The translations under genes were made by a program, and so were the position numbers. From Roseinatronobacter thiooxidans (GTDB taxonomy: Bacteria > Pseudomonadota > Alphaproteobacteria > Rhodobacterales > Rhodobacteraceae), in the NCBI RefSeq assembly GCF_001870675.1, contig NZ_MEHT01000001.1, positions 124,001 to 188,000 of the forward strand: DNA of 64,000 nucleotides. The letters are read 5' to 3'. Under the pieces are notes generated by a model, which was not told where the DNA came from, did no database searches, and saw only the letters and a list, made by a program, of their open reading frames with translations. Of the stretch, positions 8,242-17,300 are shown one piece after another; the stretch's first letter is position 1; each line of letters opens with the position of its first letter.

Positions 8242-9855
8242 ATGACCAAGATTTTCGAGACGCCCTTATACCCCTATGCCCGCCACCCCGACCAAGACGC
8301 CGCCGCGCCGCCGCGGCACAAGGTGGTCATTCTGGGCGCGGGGCCTGTCGGGCTGGCGGCGGCGATTGATCTGGCGCAGCGCGGTGTGCCGGTCGTGGTG
8401 CTGGATGAGAATGACCGCGTCAGTTCCGGTTCGCGCGCGATCTGTTTTGCCAAGCGCACGCTGGAAATTCTGGACAGGCTGGGCTGTGGCGATGTTGCGG
8501 TAAACACGGGTGTGACATGGAACAAGGGCCGCGTCTTTTTTGACGAGCGTGACATATTCGAGTTCAACCTGCTGCCCGAAGATGGCCACAACCGACCCGC
8601 CTTCATCAACCTGCAACAGTATTATCTGGAGCAGTTCCTTGTCGAACGGGTGCAGGCGCTGGCCGCCGAAGGCAAACCCGTTGAGATACGCGGCCGCAAC
8701 CGGGTTGAGGCGATAGGCCGTCATTCCGACCATGTCCGGCTGGAGATAGAGACCCCCGAAGGCCCGTATGAATTGCACGCAGACTGGCTGATTGCCTGCG
8801 ACGGGGCCAATTCGCCCACGCGCCGCATGATGGGCCTCGATTTCGTGGGCCGCGTGTTCGAGGATAACTTTCTCATCGCCGATGTGGTGATGAAAGCCGA
8901 TTTCCCGACCGAACGCTGGTTCTGGTTCGACCCGCCTTTCAACCGTGGCCAATCCGCCCTGCTGCACCGCCAGCCCGACAATGTCTGGCGCATTGACCTG
9001 CAACTGGGCTGGGACATTGACCGAGAGGCCGAAAAACACCCCGACCGCGTGATCCCCCGCCTGAAAGCGATGCTGGGCGAGGATGTGGCGTTCGGGTTGG
9101 AGTGGGTCTCGATCTACACATTCCAGTGCCGCCGGATGGAGAAGTTCCGCCATGGCCGCGTGCTTTTCGCGGGGGATGCGGCGCATCAGGTGTCGCCCTT
9201 TGGGGCGCGCGGGGCCAATTCGGGGCTGCAGGACACGGACAATCTGTGCTGGAAACTGGCGCTGGTGCTGGACGGGCGCGCGCCAGAAGATTTGCTGGAC
9301 AGTTATGATTGGGAACGCGTTTACGGCGCGGATGAAAACATCATGAATTCCACCCGCGCGACCGAGTTTATAACGCCTAAATCCGAAATCAGCCGCGTGT
9401 TCCGCGATGCTGTGCTGGATCTGGCCTCACAGCATGATTTTGCCCGCCCGCTGGTGAATTCGGGGCGGCTGTCTGTGCCCTGTATCTATGATGACGGCCC
9501 GCTGAACTCTGACGATTGCGCGGGCTTGCCCGCGCGCACACGCCCCGGCGCGCCGCTGCCCGATGCGCCCTTGGCCGATGGCTGGCTACTGGGCGCGCTT
9601 GGGCAAGGCTTCAGCCTGCTGGCCATCGACACCGATTGCAGCGATGCGGCGCAGCGTTTCGGGGTCGATGTTCTGACCCTTAACGCGCAAGATAACCCGC
9701 TTTTGGCGGAACGCTACCTTGGCACACAGTCCGGCGCGGTATATCTGGTGCGCCCCGATCACCATGTCGCCGCGCGCTGGCCAGACTATGATGCCGCCGC
9801 TGTTGAAACTGCATTGCGGCGCGCCACTTGCGCCCATGGGGGCCTGAATGTCTGA
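8242..9855 (+). CDS. FAD-dependent aromatic hydroxylase, MhaA-like (candidate 3-hydroxyphenylacetate 6-hydroxylase flavoprotein)
   Basis: The 537-residue product is a class A flavoprotein monooxygenase. It has the dinucleotide motif GAGPVGLAAA near residue 34, the DG motif ACDGANSPTRR, and the FAD-ribityl GD motif RVLFAGDAAHQVSPFGARGAN. A thioredoxin-like C-terminal domain occupies about 425-537. These are features of the MhpA/UbiH family, which hydroxylate phenolic rings using NAD(P)H and O2. Its stop overlaps the start of a DUF2783 gene by 8 bp. In Pseudomonas putida a flavoprotein (MhaA) and a small coupling protein (MhaB) together make homogentisate from 3-hydroxyphenylacetate. Place in the homogentisate block and pairing support that role, but the substrate is inferred. 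Confidence 0.85.
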   Translation: MTKIFETPLYPYARHPDQDAAAPPRHKVVILGAGPVGLAAAIDLAQRGVPVVVLDENDRVSSGSRAICFAKRTLEILDRLGCGDVAVNTGVTWNKGRVFFDERDIFEFNLLPEDGHNRPAFINLQQYYLEQFLVERVQALAAEGKPVEIRGRNRVEAIGRHSDHVRLEIETPEGPYELHADWLIACDGANSPTRRMMGLDFVGRVFEDNFLIADVVMKADFPTERWFWFDPPFNRGQSALLHRQPDNVWRIDLQLGWDIDREAEKHPDRVIPRLKAMLGEDVAFGLEWVSIYTFQCRRMEKFRHGRVLFAGDAAHQVSPFGARGANSGLQDTDNLCWKLALVLDGRAPEDLLDSYDWERVYGADENIMNSTRATEFITPKSEISRVFRDAVLDLASQHDFARPLVNSGRLSVPCIYDDGPLNSDDCAGLPARTRPGAPLPDAPLADGWLLGALGQGFSLLAIDTDCSDAAQRFGVDVLTLNAQDNPLLAERYLGTQSGAVYLVRPDHHVAARWPDYDAAAVETALRRATCAHGGLNV

Positions 9856-10054
9856 TCTGAACCTGCACCGCAACCTGACAGACCCTGACGGGTTTTACGC
9901 CAATCTGATGGCTGTGCATGACGGCCTGTCCAAGGCCGAGAGTGACGCGCTGAATGCGCGGCTGATCCTGATACTTGCCAACCATATTGGCGATGAAGCG
10001 CTGCTGGCGCAGGCGTTGCACACAGCTTTGGATATAGCGCCGCGCGCCGAGTAG
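9848..10054 (+). CDS. DUF2783 small protein, candidate MhaB-like coupling subunit
   Basis: The 68-residue soluble helical protein starts MSDLNLHRNLTDPDGFYANL and contains LILILANHIGDEALLAQAL, the pattern I associate with DUF2783. Its ATG lies inside the last codons of the flavoprotein gene (8-bp overlap in another frame), so translation is probably coupled and the products may act together. The family is typically found next to such flavoproteins. A coupling role as for MhaB is an inference. No cofactor-binding motif is visible. Confidence 0.8.
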   Translation: MSDLNLHRNLTDPDGFYANLMAVHDGLSKAESDALNARLILILANHIGDEALLAQALHTALDIAPRAE

Positions 10055-10225
10055 CTCCGGACTGCACCCGCCACCCTGTCGGGTGCGACGCTCAAAAAAG
10101 GCGTGCTTGCGCCATATTTTCTCCCATATCCTCTGTCATCAGGAGGCTATTCGGCAGGTGACAGGCGGGTGGGATACCAGCTTGCACCACCGCCGTGACG
10201 CGACGGTTGGAAGGTATGGCATGTC

Positions 10226-10903
10226 ATGATGCTGCAACGTTTTACATATACAGAATTCGCAAACCCCCTTTTTGCAGATCGGGTGGTGATGGCATGGGCA
10301 GACCCCCGCGCCCCGATGCCACGCCTGATCGGGGACGAAGTGCTTGCGATAGAACAGGAAGGCGCGGTGCGGGCGCGCGAATACAGCGCCGGACGTGCCG
10401 CAGCCCATGCCGCAATGGAACAGCTGGGCCATGTGCCCCGGCCTGTCTTGCAGGGCAAAGGTGCAGCGCCCGTCTGGCCACAAGGGCTGACCGGGTCGAT
10501 TTCACATTCCGCGCGCGATTCGCTGGCCGTGGTGTCGGATGACCCCAATATTCTGGCCCTTGGGCTGAAGATCGGCCCTGCCATCGCGCTGGAATCCGCC
10601 AGCTGGCCTGTCGTGTGCAAAAACAGCGAAATGCACTGGCTTGCCAGCCTTGGCCCGTCGCAGCGCGGCCATTTTGCAATGCTGCTGAAATGTATCAAAC
10701 ACGCCATTTTCAAGGCGCAGTTCCAGATCACGGGCGATGCGCTTGCCTTCCACGATATTGAAGTGCGCATCGATCTAAGCACCAATTTCTTTCAAGGCAG
10801 GGTGCTGGGGGCACCATCGGGCACCGTCGTGGACAAGCCTTGCGGTGGCCGCTTTGCGCTGCTGTCGGATTGCTTTGTTGCGGGGGTGGAATGGCGCAGA
10901 TGA
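10226..10903 (+). CDS. EntD-like 4'-phosphopantetheinyl transferase homologue lacking the metal ligands
   Basis: The 225-residue product aligns by eye with EntD-type transferases: a REYSAGRAAAHAAMEQLG segment, GKGAAPVWPQGLTGSISHS, and later a lysine-rich helix and strand. The family needs Asp and Glu in GIDIE and Glu in the KE motif for Mg2+. Here the first motif reads G-L-K115-I-G117 and the second K158-H159-A-I-F-K, so all three acidic residues are lost while the fold signature stays. It is probably inactive as a transferase or has another role. Two adjacent ATGs (10226, 10229) are possible starts. The reading frame is intact, so it is not an obvious pseudogene. Confidence 0.75.
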   Translation: MMLQRFTYTEFANPLFADRVVMAWADPRAPMPRLIGDEVLAIEQEGAVRAREYSAGRAAAHAAMEQLGHVPRPVLQGKGAAPVWPQGLTGSISHSARDSLAVVSDDPNILALGLKIGPAIALESASWPVVCKNSEMHWLASLGPSQRGHFAMLLKCIKHAIFKAQFQITGDALAFHDIEVRIDLSTNFFQGRVLGAPSGTVVDKPCGGRFALLSDCFVAGVEWRR

Positions 10904-11187
10904 CAGGCACCGATTCGCACAGCCCCCGCGCCAAGCGCCGCTGCCAGTGCGAACAGCGCCATTTGGCGGGATCAACCCAATGTGGCCCAATGCAGGATCG
11001 CCGCAATATTTGTGACGCGCGCCCCCGCGCTTGAGGCAAAACGCCTCAAGGTTCAGAATCTGTTAGCGAGCCATGCTGTATTTCTGCTATGATCCGGCAT
11101 CGAGGCAGTCTTGTTGTTAATTTTCAATGTCCGGACAGATAACGATTCGGGGCAACATGGCAGGATATGAAACCTGAAGAGGGCTTT
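10904..11187. other. Intergenic region after the PPTase-like gene
   Basis: These 284 bases contain an 8-bp hairpin, CTTGAGGC-AAAAC-GCCTCAAG (11030-11050), without a T-run, possibly the 3' end signal of the upstream gene. The AT-richer part at 11055-11150 probably holds the promoter of the next gene. No further gene is evident. Confidence 0.4.
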
Positions 11188-11505
11188 ATGAAACACACAC
11201 TTCTTGCAGCAACGCTGGTCATTCTGGCCGCCCCCCTTGTTCCCGCGCCCGCTAGCGCTGGCCCGTTGGAAACGGCGTGTCTGCGCTCTGACCGCGCTCA
11301 GGCCACCCGCGCGCTATGCCGCTGCATCGACTCGGTCGCGCAAAGCACGCTGACACGCGCAGAGCAACGCCGCGCCGCCAGCTTCTTCCGCGACCCGCAG
11401 CTTGCACAAGATGTGCGCATGTCGAAAAGTGAACGCGACAATGCGTTCTGGGCGCGCTACCGTGCCTTTGGCGACGCGGCAGAGCGGTCTTGCGCGGGCC
11501 GCTAA
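11188..11505 (+). CDS. Small exported protein with paired cysteines
   Basis: The 105-residue product has a clear signal peptide (MKHTLLAATLVILAAPLVPA, cleavage near ASA-GP). The mature part of about 80 residues contains four cysteines, including ALCRCID, and ends CAGR; disulphides in the periplasm are likely. The rest is charged and helical (RAEQRRAASFFRDPQLAQ). I remember similar small proteins as common in Rhodobacteraceae, of unknown role and sometimes mislabelled as transporters. GAGGG lies before the ATG at 11188; the ORF could extend to 11167, but that would hide the signal peptide. Confidence 0.75.
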   Translation: MKHTLLAATLVILAAPLVPAPASAGPLETACLRSDRAQATRALCRCIDSVAQSTLTRAEQRRAASFFRDPQLAQDVRMSKSERDNAFWARYRAFGDAAERSCAGR

Positions 11506-11528
11506 GGCGGACGGCATAACCAATTCAG

Positions 11529-11563
11529 AAACGGGCAAGTGCTGGGGTCAGCCTTGCCCGTTT
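11529..11563 (+). terminator. Hairpin terminator after the small exported protein
   Basis: An 11-bp stem (AAACGGGCAAG with CTTGCCCGTTT) encloses a loop with its own GCTG/CAGC pairing, followed by T residues. It lies just past the plus-strand stop and overlaps the last codons of the convergent phosphatase gene. Confidence 0.7.
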
Positions 11564-12015
11564 TGCAATTGCGCCACCAACATGTCAGCACCCTGTTCGA
11601 TCATGTCCAGCACTTGGTCAAACGATCCGTCAAAATAGGGGTCAGGCACATCGCGGCCCGGCTGGCCGGTCAGGTTCAGAAACAACTGCACCGGCGTGGT
11701 GTTCCCCGCGGGGCGCTGCGCTTCAATGTCGCGCTGGTTGGCCCTGTCCATGGCAAAAATCAGGTCAAATTCGTTGAAATCCGCAGGTGTGAACTGGCGC
11801 GCGCGCAGGTCTGACAGGTCATAGCCGCGCATGTGTGCCGCATGCGTGGCGCGGCGGTCGGGGGGGCTGCCAATGTGCCAATCCCCTGTGCCCGCGCTGT
11901 CGATCACGACATCCAGCCCCGCTTGCGCGGCCTTGTCGCGGAATATGCCATGCGCCGTGGGTGACCGGCAGATATTGCCCAGACAGACGAACACAACGCG
12001 CTTGATTTGGGTCAT
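11548..12015 (-). CDS. Low-molecular-weight protein-tyrosine phosphatase
   Basis: The 155-residue cytoplasmic protein has the N-terminal P-loop CLGNICRSP (nucleophile C11 and Arg of the CX5R motif) and the distal general-acid motif DPYFDG. This is the full set expected of active members. It dephosphorylates phosphotyrosine proteins or small phosphoesters; bacterial members often act on exopolysaccharide kinases, but no such genes are nearby. The length is normal. It starts MTQIKRVVFVCLGNICRSP. A terminator for the copper-chaperone genes lies between its start and the upstream pcuC stop, so it is transcribed separately. Confidence 0.93.
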   Translation of the reverse strand: MTQIKRVVFVCLGNICRSPTAHGIFRDKAAQAGLDVVIDSAGTGDWHIGSPPDRRATHAAHMRGYDLSDLRARQFTPADFNEFDLIFAMDRANQRDIEAQRPAGNTTPVQLFLNLTGQPGRDVPDPYFDGSFDQVLDMIEQGADMLVAQLQNGQG

Positions 12016-12038
12016 TTCACCCCCCCCGAGAGATTGGC

Positions 12039-12066
12039 AAAAAGGGCCGCATCAGCGGCCCTTTTT
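12039..12066 (-). terminator. Rho-independent terminator after the copper-chaperone pair
   Basis: A 12-bp perfect stem, AAAAAGGGCCGC / GCGGCCCTTTTT, has an ATCA loop and T-runs on both strands. It sits nine bases past the pcuC stop and before the phosphatase start. Confidence 0.9.
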
Positions 12067-12075
12067 CTGGCTGTG

Positions 12076-12567
12076 TCAGTTATGCGAATGGCCGTGGTTA
12101 TGGCTATGGCCATGGGCGGGCTGATGCTCTGGCGCGCGCTCCAGATCCACAGGGATGACGATGTCCATATCGTCCCCGTCTTCAAAGGACAGCGTGACAC
12201 GGATTTCATCGCCCTGACTGAAGCTTTGGTTCAGCCCCAGAAACATCAGATGGTCGCCACCGCGCGCCAGCACATGTTCCCCATTGGCAGGGATAACGAA
12301 GCCTTCGGTGACTTCCATCATGCGCATGACGCCGTTTTCATCCTCAGAATGGGTGTGCAATTCCACCCTCTGCGCGGCGTCTGATTGCGCGGCGACCAAC
12401 CGGCACTCGGCATCGCCATGATTGACCAGCCGCATAAAGGCTGCGCCCGATTGCGACATCATGGTGGATGCGCGGGCATAAGGGTCTTCAATATGCAGCC
12501 CGTCGCAAGCAAAAGCGGGCAGCGCGAAAGAGGCAGCACAGGCTGCGGAAAGAAGTAAGCGTTTCAT
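12076..12567 (-). CDS. pcuC: Periplasmic copper chaperone PCu(A)C
   Basis: PCu(A)C proteins carry Cu(I) to the CuA/CuB centres of cytochrome oxidase. The 163-residue product has a signal peptide (MKRLLLSAACAASFALPAFA), then a cupredoxin-like core with the conserved copper site: an H in VELHTHSEDENGVMRMM with its paired methionines, and the HLMFLGL motif. The C-terminus is a histidine-rich tail (HGHSHNHGHSHN) that could bind extra metal. It lies 38 bp after the preceding DUF2946-like gene in the same direction, suggesting one unit. A strong terminator follows. Confidence 0.92.
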   Translation of the reverse strand: MKRLLLSAACAASFALPAFACDGLHIEDPYARASTMMSQSGAAFMRLVNHGDAECRLVAAQSDAAQRVELHTHSEDENGVMRMMEVTEGFVIPANGEHVLARGGDHLMFLGLNQSFSQGDEIRVTLSFEDGDDMDIVIPVDLERAPEHQPAHGHSHNHGHSHN

Positions 12568-12605
12568 AGGGTTTTCCTTGTCTGAATTGGGGGTGTGGCC
12601 AGTGT

Positions 12606-12956
12606 TCAGACAGGGGCAGGGGGTGCGCGCGGGTCATGCCAGAACCCCGCAGCCGCACAGGCCCGAACTGGCTGCGGTGCAGGCGCGCCCGCGCAGGCAT
12701 GGGCCTGTATGCGCAGGCCGGTTTCAACATCGGCCAGCATTGCGGCCAGCGTGACCACGCAATCGGGGCAGGGCAATGTCTGTTCGATGGGGGTGCCATC
12801 GGCATCCATGATGATCCGCACCAGCCCGTAGCCGGTGCAGATGACAAGCGAGGTTGCGCCATGGGCCTGATGGCGCGCTTGCGCATGCCCGATACTGGAC
12901 AGCGCCACTGACAGCGCCAGCGCAAGAACCGCGAATGACTGCAACATGCCTCTCAT
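12606..12956 (-). CDS. Exported DUF2946-like protein upstream of pcuC
   Basis: The 116-residue product has an N-terminal signal or anchor segment (about residues 8-26, LALALSVALSSIGHAQA), then LVICTGYGLVRIIMDADG, a CPDC motif near residue 63, and a Pro/Ala-rich tail with two more cysteines. The pattern fits DUF2946 proteins, small exported proteins often found beside copper genes. The CxxC and other cysteines could bind copper, but this is not shown. It precedes pcuC on the same strand. Family assignment is tentative. Confidence 0.65.
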   Translation of the reverse strand: MRGMLQSFAVLALALSVALSSIGHAQARHQAHGATSLVICTGYGLVRIIMDADGTPIEQTLPCPDCVVTLAAMLADVETGLRIQAHACAGAPAPQPVRACAAAGFWHDPRAPPAPV

Positions 12957-12999
12957 TCCAAGGGTTCTACCCGTAGCAAGGGGATCGGCAAAGCGCTAA

Positions 13000-13614
13000 T
13001 CACGGGATGAGGCGTTTGATCGCGGCAACATGCGCAGGGCGCGCGGACAATGCGTCTGCGCAAAGTGCCTGCGCCACCGCGAGCAGCGCGTCAGGGTCCG
13101 CGATCCGGTCCACCAGCCCCCAATCGCGCGCCTCTTCTGCCTCTATTCTGGCGCCTGCCATCAGGATCATCTTGGCGCGGGCTGGCCCCACAAGGGCGGC
13201 CAGTCTGCCGGGGTCAGAGGGTTGGGGCAGGAAGCCCAGTTTCATGACCGGGTAGAAAAACTTGGCCCCCGGCACGCATATCCGAAGGTCACAGGCCAGC
13301 GCCATGCCGAATGCACCCCCCGCCAGCGTGCCATTCAGCGCCGCGATGGTCAGGCACTCTGCCTGTGCGATCCGCGATGACAGGTCTTCCCACAGGGGCG
13401 AGGTGGCAAGCCCTGCGCGCGCCTCGTCCAGATCGGCACCAGCGCTGAACACGCGGCCCGCCCCTGTCAGGATAATCGCGCAGGCATCGCTGCGGGTTGC
13501 ATCTTCAACCGCAGTGCATAAATCTTTCAGCATCTCGGCGGTCAGGGAATTGGCCTTGTCGGGCCGGTCAAGGGTCAGGGTCCAGACAGCGCCCTGTTGC
13601 GCGACGCGGATCAT
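13000..13614 (-). CDS. Enoyl-CoA hydratase/isomerase family protein
   Basis: The 204-residue product has the crotonase fold: LTLDRPDKANSL at the N-terminus, the oxyanion-hole segment GAGRVFSAGADLDE, and the second one in ALNGTLAGGAFGMALACDLRI. The family hydrates or isomerises acyl-CoA thioesters. At 204 residues it is shorter than the usual 255-260, mainly at the C-terminal helices. The substrate cannot be told. It overlaps the upstream SDR gene by 4 bp (ATGA), so the two are translationally coupled. Confidence 0.85.
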   Translation of the reverse strand: MIRVAQQGAVWTLTLDRPDKANSLTAEMLKDLCTAVEDATRSDACAIILTGAGRVFSAGADLDEARAGLATSPLWEDLSSRIAQAECLTIAALNGTLAGGAFGMALACDLRICVPGAKFFYPVMKLGFLPQPSDPGRLAALVGPARAKMILMAGARIEAEEARDWGLVDRIADPDALLAVAQALCADALSARPAHVAAIKRLIP

Positions 13615-14372
13615 GCACCCAGCCCCAGCCGCCGGCGAATACCCTCATCGCGCAAGGACACCTCGCGCCCGATCCAGTCATCGGCATCCGGGCTACACAT
13701 CCAGATCAGCGCTTTCGCGGGCCAGTCGGGTGGAATATGCGCCGCCCAGTCCAACTGGCTGACAGCATTGATACCGCTTGCCTTGATGGTGCGCTGCATG
13801 TCTGTAGCCACTGTGCCGGGTGACAGGCTCATGACGCGGACACCGCGCCCGCGCGCCTCTATGTCGGCCACGCGCGTCAGCATCCATGCGCCCGCTTTGG
13901 AACTGCAATATGCGCCCCACCCTTCCAGCGGGTTATGCGCCGCACCAGACCCGACGGTGATGATACTGCCGCCGCCTTGCGCCTGCATTACCGGCAGGGC
14001 CGCGCGCAAGCCGTGCAACACCCCTTTCAGGTTAATGTCGATCAGACGCCCGAATTCGGCAGGGTCCACGCTGGACAAGGGCGCAATCGGGTCGATCACG
14101 CCTGCATTGTTGATCAGGATATCCAGCCGCCCGAACTGTTGCTGCATGCGGGCAATCGCGCGCTCGACCGCTGCGTAATCGGCCACATCGCATTCAATCG
14201 GCACTGCGCCCGTCTCGGCGGCGATACCTTGTAGCGCATCCATGCTGCGCGCCGCGATTCCGACCTTTGCGCCCGCCGCCGCAAAAGCGCGCGCCGCTTC
14301 CAGCCCGATCCCGCGGCTGGCCCCTGTAATCAGCACGGCCTTGCCCGCCACAGCGGTTGACTCAAAGCTCAT
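13611..14372 (-). CDS. Short-chain dehydrogenase/reductase
   Basis: The 253-residue product is a classical SDR: cofactor motif TGASRGIG near residue 16, NNAGV near 90, catalytic Ser in SIITVGSG, and YCSSK with the catalytic Tyr and Lys near 155. It oxidises or reduces a hydroxyl/keto group with NAD(P)H. The substrate is unknown; coupling to an enoyl-CoA hydratase-like gene suggests a CoA ester. It starts 19 bp after the tamB stop on the same strand, so transcription may continue from tamAB. Confidence 0.88.
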   Translation of the reverse strand: MSFESTAVAGKAVLITGASRGIGLEAARAFAAAGAKVGIAARSMDALQGIAAETGAVPIECDVADYAAVERAIARMQQQFGRLDILINNAGVIDPIAPLSSVDPAEFGRLIDINLKGVLHGLRAALPVMQAQGGGSIITVGSGAAHNPLEGWGAYCSSKAGAWMLTRVADIEARGRGVRVMSLSPGTVATDMQRTIKASGINAVSQLDWAAHIPPDWPAKALIWMCSPDADDWIGREVSLRDEGIRRRLGLGA

Positions 14373-14391
14373 CCGTGTCTCTCCTGTCTCT

Positions 14392-17300
14392 TCAGTAATC
14401 GCGCTCGAAAAACAGCCCTACGCCGACGCGCCCTTCGTTATCTACGCGACCGCGCGCGGTCAGTGAAGGCGAAAGATCGATATTGATCGACACCTCGCTG
14501 CTGCCCTGCGGGCTGACCTCGACATCGGTATAGATGTTTTCGGTCAGGTAGCGCCCCAGCCGGACAGAGGTTTCGCCGTCTTCATCAGTGCGCACATCCA
14601 GATCATCCAGCCCGACATTGCGGCGCAACCGCTCCATTATCCCTTCGCTGCGCCCCGAGAGGGTGGCCAGCGAAGAGGCAAGCTGTGCCGCCTGAAACAG
14701 CGACAAAGTTTCAAACCCGCGCCCGAACAGCAATAGCGAGACGACTTCTTCCTCGGGCAAGGGCGGGGTCGATTCAAAGCGGATTTCAGGCGAATCCGCG
14801 CGCCCTTCCAGCACGATTTGGGCCGTCACGCCATCGCGCTCGGTCGAGGCGATCAGGCGGATGAACGGGATGAAATCGCCCTGAAGGCTGGCAAACCCTT
14901 CATTCAGGGTAAAGCGGTTGCCCAGCAGATCCAGCCTGCCGCGGATCAGGCTGAATTGCCCGATGGGAATGACATCTGCGGTGGTGCCCGTCAGGCGCAG
15001 GCTGCCGCCCAGTTCGGCATCCAGCCCGCGCCCGCGCAGGAAAATACGGCTTGGCGCATCTATCGTCAGATCAAGCGAAGGGGGGCGGCGTTCGCGCCCA
15101 TGCGTTTCGCCCGCGAAAATACCGGCACGGTCGCGCGTCTGGCGCGCGGCGCTGCTTTCGCCCACATGGCGAATGTCGGGCGGAATATACCCGCGCCCCG
15201 CCAGACCCACACGCGGAATGCGCAATTCGGTACGGTCAAGCTGCAAATTACCCGAAATCAACGGCCCCTGCGTCAGCGCGCCGGTAATGGCGATGCTGCC
15301 AGATACGTCAGTTTCAAACAGTTGCGGGTTGATAATGGTAAACGCATCCACCCTTGCGCGCAGATCGCCTGTGATGGGCGCGGCAAGGTTGATATCGCCA
15401 TCCAGCGCAATCTGCCCGCCACTGGCCGACCTGCCCGCCAGATTGACCAAGGTGCGCCCGCCCGTGATCTGCGCCTGCGCCGCGATGTCTGTCAGGCGGA
15501 TATTCTGTTGCGGCAGAACCAGCGTCAGGTTGCTGGCCTGCGCCGACCCATTCAGCGATGACAGCGCCAGCGGGCCATTCAGCGTAACATTGAATTCTGC
15601 CGGACCCTGAATGGACCGTGGTTCCAGTCTGGGGTTGATCAGCGCCAGATCAGTGCCGCCCTGCACCCGCAGGTTGGCCCGCAGATCGGGCGCGATGTCG
15701 CCTGCAATCTGCGCATTCAGCCCTGCGGGGCCAGAAACTCCCAGATCAAGCGCATAGCCGTTGCCGGTATCGCGCGCGGTGCCCGAAAGCGAGACTGCGC
15801 CGACAATGCCGGGAACGACTGCGGCCAGATTGTTCAACCGCGCGTCCAGTTCCAGCGCGGGCCGTCCGTCTGCGATCCGGCCTGTGACCGTTGCGTTCAC
15901 TTGCGGGCCGCGCAGCGTCAGGGTTTCCAGCAACACCTCGTCGGGGCGCTGCACCAAAGCGGCGTTCAAACTATGCGTGCCTGCCAGCAGATTATCCGCC
16001 GCCGCAGCCCCAAGCCGCAGGTTTGTGGCACTGGCCTGCAATGCGACACGCCGCGCGTCGCCTTCTTCGCGCAAGCTGGCCTCTGCGACGATGCGCCCGC
16101 CGAAACCGGGGCGGATAGCGCCCAGATTGGGCAGGGTACTGCGCAGTTGCAACCGGGACGCGCCAACTTCCAGCCGCCCATCCGCGACAAGGGCGAGGGC
16201 GCTGTTACTGACGCGCAGATTGCCCAGATCAAAGGCAACACCATCGCGCTGCCCGTCCACTGTCAGCCGTGTTTCGCCCCGCAGCAGGCGGTTGGCATCT
16301 TGCTGGCCCACCGTCAGATCGCGGGCGACAGCCTCGACAGTCAGGGCCTCGCTTTCGCGTGGGCCGCGCAGCGACACCTGCGCATCCAGCGCGCCGCCAT
16401 AGCCATTGCCCAAAACAGACAGGTCCGAGAAGTCGATCTCGCCGCGCAAGTCGATATCTTCTTGCGAAAGCTGGCCGCGCAGATCGGCGCGCAGGGTGCG
16501 CGCGGTGGCTTGCAACTGGCGCAGGGTGATCTGCCCGTCAGCCCCGTGTGCGTCCAGCGTGATCTGGCTGCGCCCTGCCAACAGCAGGTCAAGCTCTGGC
16601 TGGTCCAGTGTCAGGTTGCGCCCCGATATTTCAGCCGCGACAAGAAAACGGTCCCGCTCTGGCCCCAAGGTTGCGTCAACCTGCGCCTCGATCCCGCCGG
16701 ACAGGGCGCGCCCCGCAAGGGTGGACAGGCGCGAGACATCGCGGAATTCGGCCACCGCATTGGCCGAGATCACCCCCTCATCCAGCCGCGCGCGCCCGTT
16801 CACTGCGTAATCGCGCCCTTCCAGCTGGAAGCCGGGCAGCAGCAGGGGCAAATCTTCGCGCCAGATCACCGCAAGCGAGCCGGACACCGCTGGCCCCAGC
16901 GCATCGTTCAAGCCGGGATCAGTGGCCGCCAGACCAAGTGCGGAGAAATCGACCAGCGCATCCACCACGGTTATATCTTCGCCAAACCCCTCGGGCGTGA
17001 TCCGCCCAAGCCCGTTGATGAACAGGCTTTCCACCCTGAAATTGCCATCATCATAGCCCAGCAGATCCAGCACCAGATCCCAGTCTTCATTCTCGGACGC
17101 ATCGAAACCCAGCTGCAATTCAGCCGATTCAATGCTGGTCTGCGCACCTGCAACAGGCAGCAACACGCGCGATCCGTCGCGCGCGCGCACCTCGCCTTGC
17201 AGGTCGATCAAATCTGGCAGGCCATCGGTGCCCAATTGCAACCGCCCCCGCAATCCCAGCTTTTCGGTGCGTATGTCCAGATCATCCAGCGACAGGCGGC

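Noticed and set aside
10728-11039. Minus ORF across the PPTase-like gene and gap
   Set aside because: Cys/Arg/Pro-rich shadow with no start signal.
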